DNA from: Silene latifolia
Lineage: Eukaryota > Streptophyta > Magnoliopsida > Caryophyllales > Caryophyllaceae
NCBI RefSeq assembly: GCF_048544455.1
Contig: NC_133534.1
Span: 39,618,217-39,682,216 of the forward strand
Reading direction: 5' to 3'
DNA length: 64,000 nt
The notes beneath the pieces are model-generated. The model worked only from the letters and a program-made list of their open reading frames with translations, searched no databases and had not been told where the DNA came from. Every line of letters begins with the position of its first letter. Positions within the stretch are counted from its first letter, which is position 1. Of this stretch, positions 46,299 through 57,317 are shown one piece after another. Both the position numbers and the translations under genes were made by a program.

Positions 46299-47817
46299 AA
46301 TTATGAGTCGGGATCTGTTTTCTTATTTTAGTCGAGTCGAGTCTAGGACTTTCTTTTCCTGAAGTTGAGTCGTTCGTTCCGCGATGACCTAGGGTGTGTC
46401 CTAGGAATCGTTCCTTCGAGTCTTTTAAGCATTTGTCATTCCAATAAAGGTTGCAGTTTCGTTTCCCAATTTGTTTTGTTTTCAATCCTCAATCATTCTG
46501 AAAGCATGATAAAATGCACAACACACTCAAAGGCATCCCTGGGGTAGAAATATGTCCCGTTTCAAAATGTAAGGTATAATAGGATCCCGTGTTTGATTCC
46601 TTTACCTATTCCATGTCTGGTGGTAGGAAACCTCCATCAGAACAAGTGCTTATGACAAGCTTTTAGATGAATCTATGACGAACCTGGACTAGCTCCTTGT
46701 TTCCCCTATCGATGATGGAAGGCAAGCCCATCCCCAACAAAATCATCCCATCTCGAAGAGAGAAGATATCAACCCGTTCTAACAAGGAATTGTTAGTTCT
46801 TACCCAAATTAGTTGGCGAAGCCCAGTTTTCAAGGTGTATCCATTTCTGACTAAGAGAATGAATAGAAGATCATTTTCAAAGAGAGAAAAAAGATGAAAA
46901 AGAATGAAAAAATGAGAAAAGGAGAAAAATTGGAAAAATGAAAAAAAAAAAGAAAAATGAAAAAAAGATGAAAGGAAAAAAAAAAAAAGAAAAAAAGATG
47001 TTGAAGTTATTGCAAAAGGTTTTTGGTTGAATGTCGAAGTTACGCAAGCCAGAAGTCAAGTCAAGTACCCATAGTTGAAGTTCAATGGGCGAAGCCCAAA
47101 AGCTTAAGTAGTAACCTCTTTACCTCTAAGTCCTTCCTGAGACAGTTACAAGGGTATAGTCGGGAATTTTGAGAATCATTCCGCTTGTGTTGTTATACCT
47201 AGCCTTTAGGGTCCAGACATGGAAATTTGAACCCACATCATTTTCAAACCCATTTGCACTCGGGTTTCATCAAACCCGAGACACCATTTCCAACCACATC
47301 AGAAGCCATAGCCCGTGGCCTTAGCACCACAAAACGAACCTTCAGAATGATAGTTTACCTTGCGAACCTATTTTTACCAAGCTCCACATCCCAAAGAACC
47401 ACAGCCTTTTGTACCAACCCTAGACATGGGATTTAACCCGGTACTTTACAGGCTAGAATGGGATATGACATTATACCTTAGGTGAAACCTTCGAGTGTGT
47501 ACACACAATCAAAATGCGAATTTAATGCAACCTGATCGAACTACGTCGGATTTGATTTCGCTCCATGCGAATACGTAGGCAGTCCTTCTGAACAAGGGAT
47601 TCAATCCACTCATCAACCAAGTTGTCATCTTGTCGGTTTCTTACGGGTCTTAACCAAGTCCAAATGAAGCCACCTTTGTTTGAGTCGGTCTTAGCACTCG
47701 ATGTAGGCTAGGATGAGGATATGGGTTCGGATGAATAGTATCGAGTCTCAGAATGAGCTTTATCTAACGGTTTAGGCAAAGATGCTTAGTCACATAGATG
47801 TGGGTTTGTGTTGGGAA
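46299..47817. other. Ogre-like 3' non-coding region, part 1
   Basis: No pol domain. 46880-47000 is a GAAAAA-rich low-complexity run. The block GAACTACGTCGGATTTGATT...CGAATACGTAGGCAG (47539-47585) is the conserved motif seen near the 3' ends of Tat/Ogre elements. A second version is at about 49061-49110. Confidence 0.6.
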
Positions 47818-47957
47818 CAGAAAATATGAAAAACCCGCTGAAAATAAAGAAGGCGTGGAAGAAAAATAGTAAAAGCCCGCTGAAAAGAAAGAAGGCGGTG
47901 GCAAGAAATGCTGAATACTCGCTGAAAAGAAAGGAGGCGAGGAGAAGAGTGACAGAA
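47818..47957. repeat. Tandem repeat, ~51-bp unit, about 3 copies
   Basis: Units built on CCCGCTGAAAANAAAGAAGGCG / CTCGCTGAAAAGAAAGGAGG with AAGAAA.A.TG.. spacers, in the 3' non-coding part of the Ogre-like element. Flanked by GGGAACA and TGTTCCC, an inverted pair. Confidence 0.75.
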
Positions 47958-48280
47958 TGTTCCCAACAAGAGTGATGTGTGATGTCTAAGTGTTCTCATA
48001 AAATCAATCTGTGTTTAGTGTCTGCGCGAAGCCAACGTTGTTGCTCCGTGAGTTTAATCCTCCTTGTCAATGCCAAGTGATTCCCACTTGCCATCTTTTG
48101 GTGCCGGAACGGCCAATTTACATTTCTACCCCCAACAAGTCAATGATTGAATTAAAACCCGTGCACACTTACGGTTTTAGTTTCCTTTTTGTTTTACGGT
48201 AGCGGGCTACGCCCACGTTGTTTACGGGTCATACAGAGTGTCTGAGTCGTGTTTCATGCTCACCCATCAAGGTTCGATTT

Positions 48281-48370
48281 CTAAAAATTTCAAAATTTCA
48301 AAATTTCAAAAATTTCAAAATTTCAAAATTTCAAAATTTCAAAATTTCAAAAATTTCAAAATTTCAAAAA
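48281..48370. repeat. (TTTCAAAA)n microsatellite
   Basis: AAATTTCAAAATTTCAAAAT repeated about ten times with small variation, 3' region of the Ogre-like element. Confidence 0.9.
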
Positions 48371-48416
48371 CCTTTTGCGAATTGTGGATAGATGATCCAA
48401 GTAGTAGAATCTTTGC

Positions 48417-48660
48417 GGGTCGATGGCCCAATCGTTCAAAATTTTCAAATTCAATTTTCGGGTCGATGGCCCAATCATTCAAAATTTTCAAATTCAATTT
48501 TCGGGTCGATGGCCCAATCATTCAAAATTTTCAAATTCAATTTTTGAAGGGCCGATGGCCCAACATACCAAGTGATGTCAAATTTAAACTTTGGGTCGAT
48601 GGCCCAATTATTCAAAATTTTCAAATTCAATTTTCGGGTCGATGACCCAATCTTTCAAAT
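48417..48660. repeat. 43-bp tandem repeat, about 5 copies
   Basis: Units start at 48417, 48460 and 48503 (exact 43-bp period): GGGTCGATGGCCCAATC followed by ATTCAAAATTTTCAAATTCA and ATTTTC. A diverged copy (about 48549) and further copies at about 48594 and 48637 follow. The GGGTCGATGGCCC core is nearly palindromic. The AT half matches the adjacent TTTCAAAA microsatellite. Confidence 0.88.
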
Positions 48661-48956
48661 GATCCAATTTTAAGATCAATGATCCAAATGTGCATATGTG
48701 ATGATTATTGCTTGTACATTTTCTGTGTTTCAAATATAGCAGGATATGTTTCAACTGGGGGCTCTAAAGTCTTCGACTTTAGAGCCATCGCAAATCGGGG
48801 CTCTGGCCGTTGGCTTCGAGAGACCATTATCAAGATGAAATGGATGACATCCACTCAGAATTCAATTCAATACAAGAGTATGAAATGGAAGAATTCCGCA
48901 GCTGAAAGCAAATGATGAAAGCGGCGGCAACCTCCTCGGAAAGTCCCGTCCCGTTC

Positions 48957-49052
48957 GGACAAGCGCCAGCAGATGAGAAATTTTGGGCAAATGTCAGCAG
49001 ATGACGAGTTTTGGACAAACGCCAGCAGATGATAAAGTTAGGGCAAGTGTCA
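48957..49052. repeat. ~32-bp tandem repeat, about 4 copies
   Basis: Units around GCCAGCAGATGA / GTCAGCAGATGA separated by GANNTTTTGGGCAAA-like spacers. It lies just before the GAACTACGAC...GGATACGTAGGC motif of the Ogre-like 3' end. Confidence 0.75.
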
Positions 49053-49355
49053 GCAGTGGCCGAACTACGACGCGGGTTTGATTCTGTCAGAAACGGATAC
49101 GTAGGCGCCTAAGGATAAGGCTCAATCCACCATATATGCAATTTATGGGTCGACGACCAGCAATGACAACTTGACACAACAGAAGCAAGAGTCAATCCCC
49201 AACGAAGTTTCGGGTACGATCTCTTCTTATGGCTGGCGAGCTTATATACGCAAGTCTAATGGACTATAAACGACCCGAAGAATCCTCCGGTCGAGGGGGA
49301 CCTGGGGTATACTTTGACTTTTGCCTTGTCCAAGCCTCAGTCAAAGTGGGGGCTC

Positions 49356-52300
49356 TGTAGATACCCGTATCCGTCGATATTGGAATTTATAGAGAACCCG
49401 ACAAACACCCGATGATGATAGGACACATGTATTCTTTAGTTGTCATGGTCATTATTTGGAGCTCGTTTTACGATGTAGAATGGGCGTCGTCGATGAAGTA
49501 TTTTATTAATTTAAATGATATTTAAATTAATGTTTTTTTTAAGTTCATTTTATTAATTTAAATGATATTTAAATTAAAGTCTTTTTTAAGGTGATTTCAA
49601 TTTAATTTAATTTATTTTGAATTTATTTTCCCAAGTTTATTTTATTGAAAATAAAATAAATACTTGATTTGAAAAATCATTTTATGAGTATATTTGGTTT
49701 GAAAAATCATTTATTTTAATGTGTTAATTGATTTGAAAAATGGATTTAAAAATCGAAAAGAACTCGTTTCAACCACACGTTTTTGAGCTCGATTTTAGCT
49801 CACTTTTTGAGCCCGTTTTCTTTACGAGTTGGCACGAATATCGAGTACACTAACCAACCTAAACCCCTACCCATCCAACCCCAGTTCGAACCCCATAACC
49901 ACGGCCCAAACCATGCCCCAAATCACCCCCAACCAGCCCGCAAAACACGAAACAGCCCCCCCTGTTTTGCAGCTCAAACCCGAGTCCAAAACCCGCTCCA
50001 AATACCACCAAAACCCGTGCCCATTAACCCTAACCCATACCCTAATATCCTACCCATATTACCTTACCTTAACCACCAAGAAAACCCCCCATAAGAACCC
50101 TAGAAAACCCCCCAAAAGCTGCTGGACAGCAGCTATGCTCAGCCGAGCCCGTCTGCCTCTCCTCCTTTTTACCCTACTTTAACTCCTTATAAATACGACC
50201 CCTTCACCATACATTCATTCCTCTAAGTTCTCCATAGATACTACCTTCACTTATAAGCTTTAAACCCCAGAAACAAACCCTAATTGCCTCTCAAAAACCC
50301 TCCACAAAACCGACTTGCAAACTGGAACAGTTTGTGTGTCCTCTTCGAAAAACAATTCGTTCCTCCATCAAACCTCCATCAAAATTCGAGTTTCTTGTTC
50401 CTAATTAACCATAAAACATCCATCTACACATTAGACAAAGATTTACGAGCCAAATTGCCCTTGAGAGTACACGAATTCCCTCGAAAAACAGAGTGTTATA
50501 CACTCTGTTTTCGCGGCTTTTTCCTGTCTGTCCAGTTCTGTTTGTGCTCGTTTTTCGTACCCAATAACTCAAAACTAGCAGGGATTGCTTTAATATATCT
50601 GTTATCCTCTCTTTCTAGTTTTTAAAACATCTTTTAAATCGAATTTTCATCGTGAAACGAGAGAGAAATCGCTGTTTGAAAGTTGCTGTCCAGATTTGCC
50701 AAAAACGTGTTGTTTGCTTTGTTTCTTCGTCGACGACGGCCTCTCGAGATAAAATCTACCATCGATTACGACCTAAGACGGTGTCAACGATACATGTAGT
50801 TTGAGGGTGCATCAAATCCTCCTCTTTCTTCCCTTTATTTCGTTTTTTATGTTTGTTTTTTTATTGTTTCGTTTTATTTCGTTTATCGTTTTTTATTTAG
50901 CGTTTAAATTAACTACGAAACTAGTTTAGTCCGAGTATGAGTTAAAGTACCACCATGAACACCCGAGTTGACTTGAGATGGGAAAGAAACCGCTACATCA
51001 GTCGGTCGTACACCCCCGTCTCATTTACATATCCTCGTGTTCAAGGTAGGGCATTAATAAAACGATTTCTGACTTCGTTCTTCGCTTTTGACCCCCCCTT
51101 TGTTTCGTGTGATTCGACCCACCTTAGGATCATTTACATGTTAGTATGACCTCTGATTGTTAACATATAACTCGTTTAGATGACATTAGATCAATTTAAT
51201 AACCTAATTAGACACTTTAGGGTACATCGACATAGCTTTAAAAATCAACTGTCGATTCTGTAACTTAATTGAATGCATCTCTCTCTTTCACCTAATTTCT
51301 CGTTAGTATAAGAGTGCGTGATTAGCACCTTCTTATTAACACTCGATGAGTTAAATTAATTAGCAAACTTAACCTAATTGGACCCCTTTAGGCCGTGTAG
51401 AATGCGCGTTTGTAAGGTATCTTTTCAAATCAATCAACGTCGTTTCTAACTTGTTTTCTAGCCCGCTTTCGAATTCGTTTCGCAATCAATCGATCTAACT
51501 AATGAACCTGACCTAGGACCTAGGGTTGGACATGGCTTTAGGCCGTGAGGCTTGGCCGTGTCCTTTGGTTTTTCTTGTTTCGTTTATTTTACATCGTTCG
51601 TTTTTTATTTGTTTTGTCGCTTGTAATTTATCGTTTGTTATCGAGTTGTAATTTTCAAGTTAGCTTTCTTTTATCGAGTCAAAACCTCTTTCAAAACCTT
51701 AGTCTTGTTTGGTTAGATGGTTGTGCCCCAATGCATGTAAGAGCGTAGTAAATCGCATATTGTTTAAAGCAACATGGCCCGGTTTATGCTAATGCATGCT
51801 TTGGTGTGTGGCCCTATGTCTAATTCGATAAGATTAAGTGAAAGCACGCATCACGAGGAGTGACCCAAGGCCGTGAGTCATGTAAGCCGTGGGCCACCCC
51901 TTTGTGCACGGTTTCCTAGGCCGAATGGCTGGGTATTGCGTCGTGTGTGTAGCGTTGTATTTTAGATCGAGTTGTATCTTTAATTTCTCGTTGTGTCGGC
52001 ATGAAATGCCTGGGTTGTAATAGGATAGATCCCAACGGCTACCCCATTCCCATCAAGCCTTGTTTGTTTCGTTTATATGTTGTTAGATCAATCAACCCAC
52101 ATGCTAAATTACAACTTTGACAAAGTTAGTTTAGTTGCATCTAAAACGACATAGAAATTGTTGTCACATGTTAGGGTTTTAAAATGATGTTTGCATATCA
52201 TATATCGTAGTAGCTATGACCTTGTTTGAAATCCGACACTTGACTTAGTAGAGGCCGTTATTGACGGGCGGGGTTAGGTGTCCTTATGGGCTTCCTAACA

Positions 52301-52593
52301 CGTACCCTCACCCCTTACTCAAGATCTATGGTTTGTGGATCCGTCTAAATACCATTGGATTACGAGAGTCATTCAAATCGAGTGATATAGGGTACAAGTC
52401 TTTATCTTTAATCACTCGTAGTCGATTGGCTTTATGCTTTTCGATGAAAGGTGTAAAGTTGACTTGAACGGTTCCAAGTTCCCATAAAACTTGGTGGCGA
52501 CTCTAATTTGTCTTAATTCGATTCGAAAGAACCTCGAGTCGATTATGCCTAGTGTGGATCCCGCGGACGCAGTTCCCGAGGGCCTTGTCCACA
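49356..52593 (+). repeat. 3' LTR of the Ogre-like element
   Basis: 3238 bp, partner of 40495-43723. It is preceded by PPT AAAGTGGGGGCTC. A ~13-bp insertion (GGCCGTGAGGCTT region, about 51541) and a shorter C-tract distinguish it. Confidence 0.93.
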
Positions 52594-52598
52594 GCCCT

Positions 52599-54352
52599 CA
52601 TATCAAAACTAGTGCCTATTGCCTCGGTTGGTCACTACATGGGTGGTTACAAGTAAGGGTGAACGATATTGGCAATGTGGTATGATGGCATGAATGATAT
52701 GGTTGTTGCTAGACTCTTGCATGCTATGAAATTTCATATGTGTAGAGAGGAATTTACATGTCTCGACATCTCTGAGAAAATGATAATCCTCTTTCCCTTG
52801 ATGCATGTTGTGCGGTTATCTAATGCTTGATAGAGTTATTGTTAGTATATATATGGCAACATTTCGGCAAGGTAAGTGCAAGTGTGGATGTAGGGAATAG
52901 GGATTGACAACTGTGGTGTGGCATGAGCTAACTCGGGACGAGTCACCGATGAGTGGGGAACTAGTGAACATTGTATTGTCTTGCAGGAACTCCGTCAATA
53001 AGCCCTTAGTGAGAATTTGAAACCCAACGGGGTAACTTGACCGAGTGCGAGAGTCAACTCATCCGAGTAAGAGAGCACTCGACCGAGTGGACCCTTAACT
53101 CGACCGAGTGGGTCATCCACTCGACCGAGTGAGCTTATACTCGACCGAGTGCACTCGGCACTCGACCGAGTAGGTCCACACGGGTGGAGTTACTCGGCTT
53201 AAAGCCCTTATTCTTCCCAATTTTCCATTCCTATCTTCATACCTTCATATCTTTATCCCTTCCAACACCATATTCTCCCAAAAACCTCCATTGTTGCTCT
53301 AACTTGCTTGGAATTCATCCTATTTCTCCACCTTTCTTATCTAGTCTCACTAATTTGGTCAAGGTAAGCTAATTCATCTTCTTCCATCTTTCCCCAAATT
53401 TGAATTTCTTAGATCTACTTCTAAATCCTACAAGTTTTGTTAATTAATTGTTCCTTTTGCTTAATTCATGATATTAGTAAGCTTTTAATACCATTGTTGT
53501 GGATAAAAATCAAATTTTTGTAGAAAATTTTTGTTCACCATTGTAGGACTCGACTTGGGTGTTCTTGAGTCAATGATTGGATTTTTGGTGATTGTTGTTG
53601 TGTATAGTTGTCAAAGGCTTAACTTTTGTTGTCATGGATGGATCTTCCATAATATGTGTAAATTTCATCTTAAAACTCCGTCTTAAATTTTCGAATTTTA
53701 GACAAGTCATGCCCAAATTTTGATTTTTCATGAGCAAAACTTAGTTTAATTGCCTTGTAGGACTACTATCTTGGTTAATAATGCATTATGTAAACCAAAA
53801 TAAAATCAATTTTTGTCTTAAAACTTGGGTGAAAACTCTTCTAAGTTCTTCTAAAATTCTCATGAATAATGCATTCTTGTACCTTAATGATGATTTTCCT
53901 ATGTTGTAGTATTGAGGATTTTGTGGTTACTACCACCTTATAAGAGGGATTAAAAGAAATTTTGTCTCAAAGTCTTGAAAATTCGACACTAACCATATTA
54001 AATTTTAATTTATACTCACTACTTGTGTTACTACTTACTTGTTCAATTAAAAGGTTTTCTTATGATAAAAAAATACTTCACTCACCCGAATTCCTTTTTA
54101 AATCTTGACAAACTAAATTTGTTTTTTTTTTTTTATTTATTTCACCAACTTTAGCGAAATTGTTGATTGATGGTAATGTCATGTGGTCACTTAAGTGAAA
54201 CTTTGAAGTGTAGTGTGTCTTGGATGAGTCGAAATTTGACAAGTCGGGTGATGAATTAGGATAATACATGTAATTAAGGACATGCTTAAACTAGTGTTAT
54301 GTCACAAGGATCTTTAAATTCCGGAAAATAATTTTTGTAACATAAGAAAATT
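52599..54352. other. Outer-element leader with palindrome array
   Basis: Continuation of the outer element after the nested insert. 52599-53040 encodes nothing recognised. 53056-53172 is a palindrome array, followed by a pyrimidine-rich stretch and CAAG|GTAAGC (53364), a good splice-donor consensus. Array, CT-rich stretch and donor repeat the layout of the outer LTR (array, CT-rich, TATA, TTTGTAAGT). Confidence 0.5.
53056..53172. repeat. Internal palindrome array, 20-21-bp period
   Basis: Six 14-bp cores start at 53056, 53076, 53097, 53118, 53138 and 53159 (spacing 20, 21, 21, 20, 21): AACTCATCCGAGTA, CACTCGACCGAGTG, AACTCGACCGAGTG, CACTCGACCGAGTG, TACTCGACCGAGTG, CACTCGACCGAGTA. Intervening 6-7 bp are not conserved. 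Confidence 0.92.
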
Positions 54353-56169
54353 TTGGAGAGGTCAATTAAATTACAAGAAACTATAACAAAAATCCCCTTT
54401 CTTTTGGTGTCTATAAAATTGAGAAGTTGGGAAAATTCTATCCATATTCAAAACTTTGCTTCAAATTCTTACCTTTCTCGTTCCATACCTTGTGTGATCT
54501 CCTCTTGTAGCTTGGAAAGGAACGCTAGAAGCGGCCGTGGAAGGAACAGTCGTCAACCTCAACAAGAAGTACCACCCGCTATCACCCTCCCGGACTACCC
54601 GTCCATAGCTTTTGAGAGAAAGGAGCACCGGGACAAGTTTGAGGTCCTAGCCACTAGGAGGATGGCTCCGATCAAGTGTATGTCGGTAAGTACCTTGGAA
54701 GTCCTAGGAATAGAGAAGGAGGTGTATAACATCTTCTCAGTTCTTGGATTGGAGGGTTTGTACACCTTGGAGGAGATAAGTTACCACAACCTCACCCTCG
54801 ACTTTTTGAGCTCTTTCACCTATGACAAGGGGACCCATAAGGCGAGTTTTAGGCTCAAGAATACCTCTTTCAACTTGGGTAGTGATGCTTTTGCTGACCA
54901 TCTAGGGGTGGGTAAGCGAGTTGTAGGCCACCATAACAAAATTGAGAAGGACGTGAAAGTTTCAAAGTATTACCGCCTTTACACAAGCAAGGAAAAGGTT
55001 AGTGTAAGTAACATGAAGACTAGTGACATTGAGCACCCCGTCATAAAGATTTTCTTGCGCTCCTTGACTAACCTCATCTATGGGAGGAGGGACCCGGGCA
55101 AGCTCAACTCCATGGAGGTACTAATCTTGAGCTCCTACCTTAACCCCCGCCATGAAAACCGTCTCCACTTCAGTGCCGTGTCTTTAGTGTGTCTTGCCTT
55201 TGCGAGGATGGCCGAGGTGGACCAATGCTCCTTAGATTGTGGAGCCTTAGTGACTCGATTGACCAAGAACATTTTTAGCTTATGAAGCGGGGGCGGTGGA
55301 TGCACTCATGTCTAAGGAAGTGGTTTATTTTGATTTTGATTGGTTGAAATCTAAGTCTTGGGTAGTAGCTAGATGGAGAGGAGGACAGCACCTATTCTTG
55401 GAAGGCTGATGATGAGTGGTACATGAAGATTCCCGCCAGCGAGGACCTACACCCGACTTCCCCTTTAGAGAGAGCGGGATCACCCCGCCCCGAGGCCTAA
55501 ATGTATACCATCCCTAGTAACCTCACCTTTGACCTTGAGGATGCCACCGAGAAACGGGAGGCACCCCCGTTACCTCCCTCATCTCGTGGTCCCGTCGACC
55601 AAGCTCCCACATCTTTTCCCCACTCCATGCTTACAAATATGATGCCCCCGCCTTATGCCGGGAACTTTGCCCAAGCCCCACCCACCTTCGACTCCAACTA
55701 TCCCATGTCGTAACTCATACACCGAGTGAAAACCGACCTTGTGTTGAGAGACATGTATAAGGCGGCCTATAATCAAGGAGTACGACCCGCCCACCGCCCT
55801 AGCTTTTGGTCTGGACCTGGAGACAGTTTTGGAGTCTTCAAGGCCTATGGTATCCAACCATCGGATTGGGAGATAAACTTTCCTTTTGGCGTGGGACACT
55901 TGCGTGACCCATACATGGGTGATGCCGGGATCTATCCTAGCTATGCCTCCCAAGGGAGTGGAAGTGAGGCGGGAACGTCCGCGGCGGCGGAGGCCATGAA
56001 CCTTGATGAAGTGTGGGAGGTGACGGCTCGCAAGGGACCGGAAGAGGAAGAGGAAAATGAAGAAGAGGAGGAGGAACAAGCGAAAGGAGGAAGCAAGACG
56101 GTGAAGAGTCGCTCCGGATGGGCAAGGTGGATGCCTAACATTGGCAAGAAGAGGAAGTCCTCCAAGTAG
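54353..56169 (+). pseudogene. Athila ORF1-like retroelement protein, broken
   Basis: Convincing coding starts near 54520 (ERNARSGRGRNSRQ...LPDYPSIAFERKEHRDKF). The Athila ORF-1 pattern follows: LEVLGIEKEVYNIFSVLGLE, then YHNLTLDFLSSFTYD, ASFRLKNTSFNLGSDAF, IEHPVIKIFLRSLTNLIYGR and ILSSYLN. A frameshift at about 55280 moves reading to YEAGAVDALMSKE, with another break near 55375. Further reading is interrupted by TAA at 55498 and 55711, both one C-to-T step from CAA. The C-terminus is acidic (Glu-rich, about 56038-56085) and ends in a basic tail RSGWARWMPNIGKKRKSSK. Its role is unknown even in intact elements. The 54353-54520 part may not be coding; TTGTAG at 54513 is a possible splice acceptor. 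Confidence 0.72.
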
Positions 56170-56386
56170 TGGTTACCTTATGATTCGGGATTCCTTGAGA
56201 CTTTTAATTATCATTTGAGACTTTGAACAATTTAATTTTTATGTTGTAAGCCGGCCATGAGGCCAAGACTAGTAGACCTTGCATAGTAGGATGGTGTAGT
56301 GATCACTATTTGGACCCCATTGCATGTATTTCAACCATAAGGAAGCTTAGAGGCCATTAATGGCCGAAATTGGGACTACCCAGCGA

Positions 56387-56443
56387 TACGCGGTCGAGTG
56401 CCCTATTCACTCGACCGAGTTCCCCACCTCACTCGATCGAGTA
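56387..56443. repeat. Short palindrome cluster downstream of the ORF
   Basis: TACGCGGTCGAGTG (56387), CACTCGACCGAGTT (56408) and CACTCGATCGAGTA (56430), spacing 21 and 22 bp. Same core as the LTR arrays. Confidence 0.85.
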
Positions 56444-56873
56444 GGCTTAAAAACATGTTCTGGGAACCCCCATCCTACTATGCAAGGTCTACCGAGTATA
56501 GTGGAATTTGATCCTTTTTGGGAATTTTAGACCATTTACGACACATTTGACCTTGATTTTGAACTATGCCGACCTACTAAGAGTCGATTGACTATAGAAA
56601 ACCCACACGATATACTTTTATGAAGTGTTTACTCTTAACCTTGTCAGTTGTTTGGACGGTATAAGAAATAATCGAGCTACAAATGATTACATGATGGCAT
56701 AAAGTGCATGAAAACATGTAGATATTCCATAATAATAGTGAAAAGGTAAATAATAATAGTGAGTACACACCACGTGACGAGTTGGTAACACTAATACGTG
56801 TTGTGGCGGTCCGATACGATATGTGAATGATATGTTGAATGTTAAAAGTGGTTGCGTATAGTCATAAAGAGTA

Positions 56874-56994
<121 letters not shown>

Positions 56995-57317
56995 ATATGG
57001 TAATTATACACAGCTTGTGGTAATAATGTTAGGTTACCGGGAGAGCGCCATGCGAGAATTATAGCGAACTTCTGGGCAAAGTTCCCTTTTAGGGGGAGTG
57101 AAGAAATTTAGAAACAAAGAGCGTAATACGTAGGAAAGTAATGAGAGTAAAAAATAAACTTAGGATAGAGAGGACACATGTGTGTAACAATAAGAGTAAT
57201 AAGGGTAAGAAAATACAAGAGGATCGAGAATGAGGCTTGAGAGAAGACCGAGGGTGTGTTGGAAAAGGGAGTGAGTGGTGAAATTCGGGGGCGAAATTCA
57301 TTTTAAGGGGGGAATAT

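Larger units (their letters stand above)
40495..52593 (+). mobile_element. Ogre/Tat-like LTR retrotransposon, 12.1 kb, gag only (TR-GAG-like)
   Basis: LTRs at 40495-43723 and 49356-52593 both start TGTAGATACCCG and end CCTTGTCCACA. TSD GCCCT at 40490-40494 and 52594-52598. The PBS TGGCGACTCCACTGGGG and the PPT GTGGGGGCTC are of the type found in Ogre/Tat Gypsy elements. The 5.6-kb interior codes a decayed gag (44698-46298) and then about 3 kb of repeat-rich non-coding DNA. No RT, RNase H or integrase motif was found, so it is a non-autonomous derivative. The LTRs differ by a few dozen substitutions and small indels by eye, roughly 1-2 percent. Confidence 0.92.

Noticed and set aside
46877..47059. 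Lys/Glu or Phe-rich open frames over the A-rich run
   Set aside because: Pure low-complexity GAAAAA sequence in the Ogre-like 3' region.
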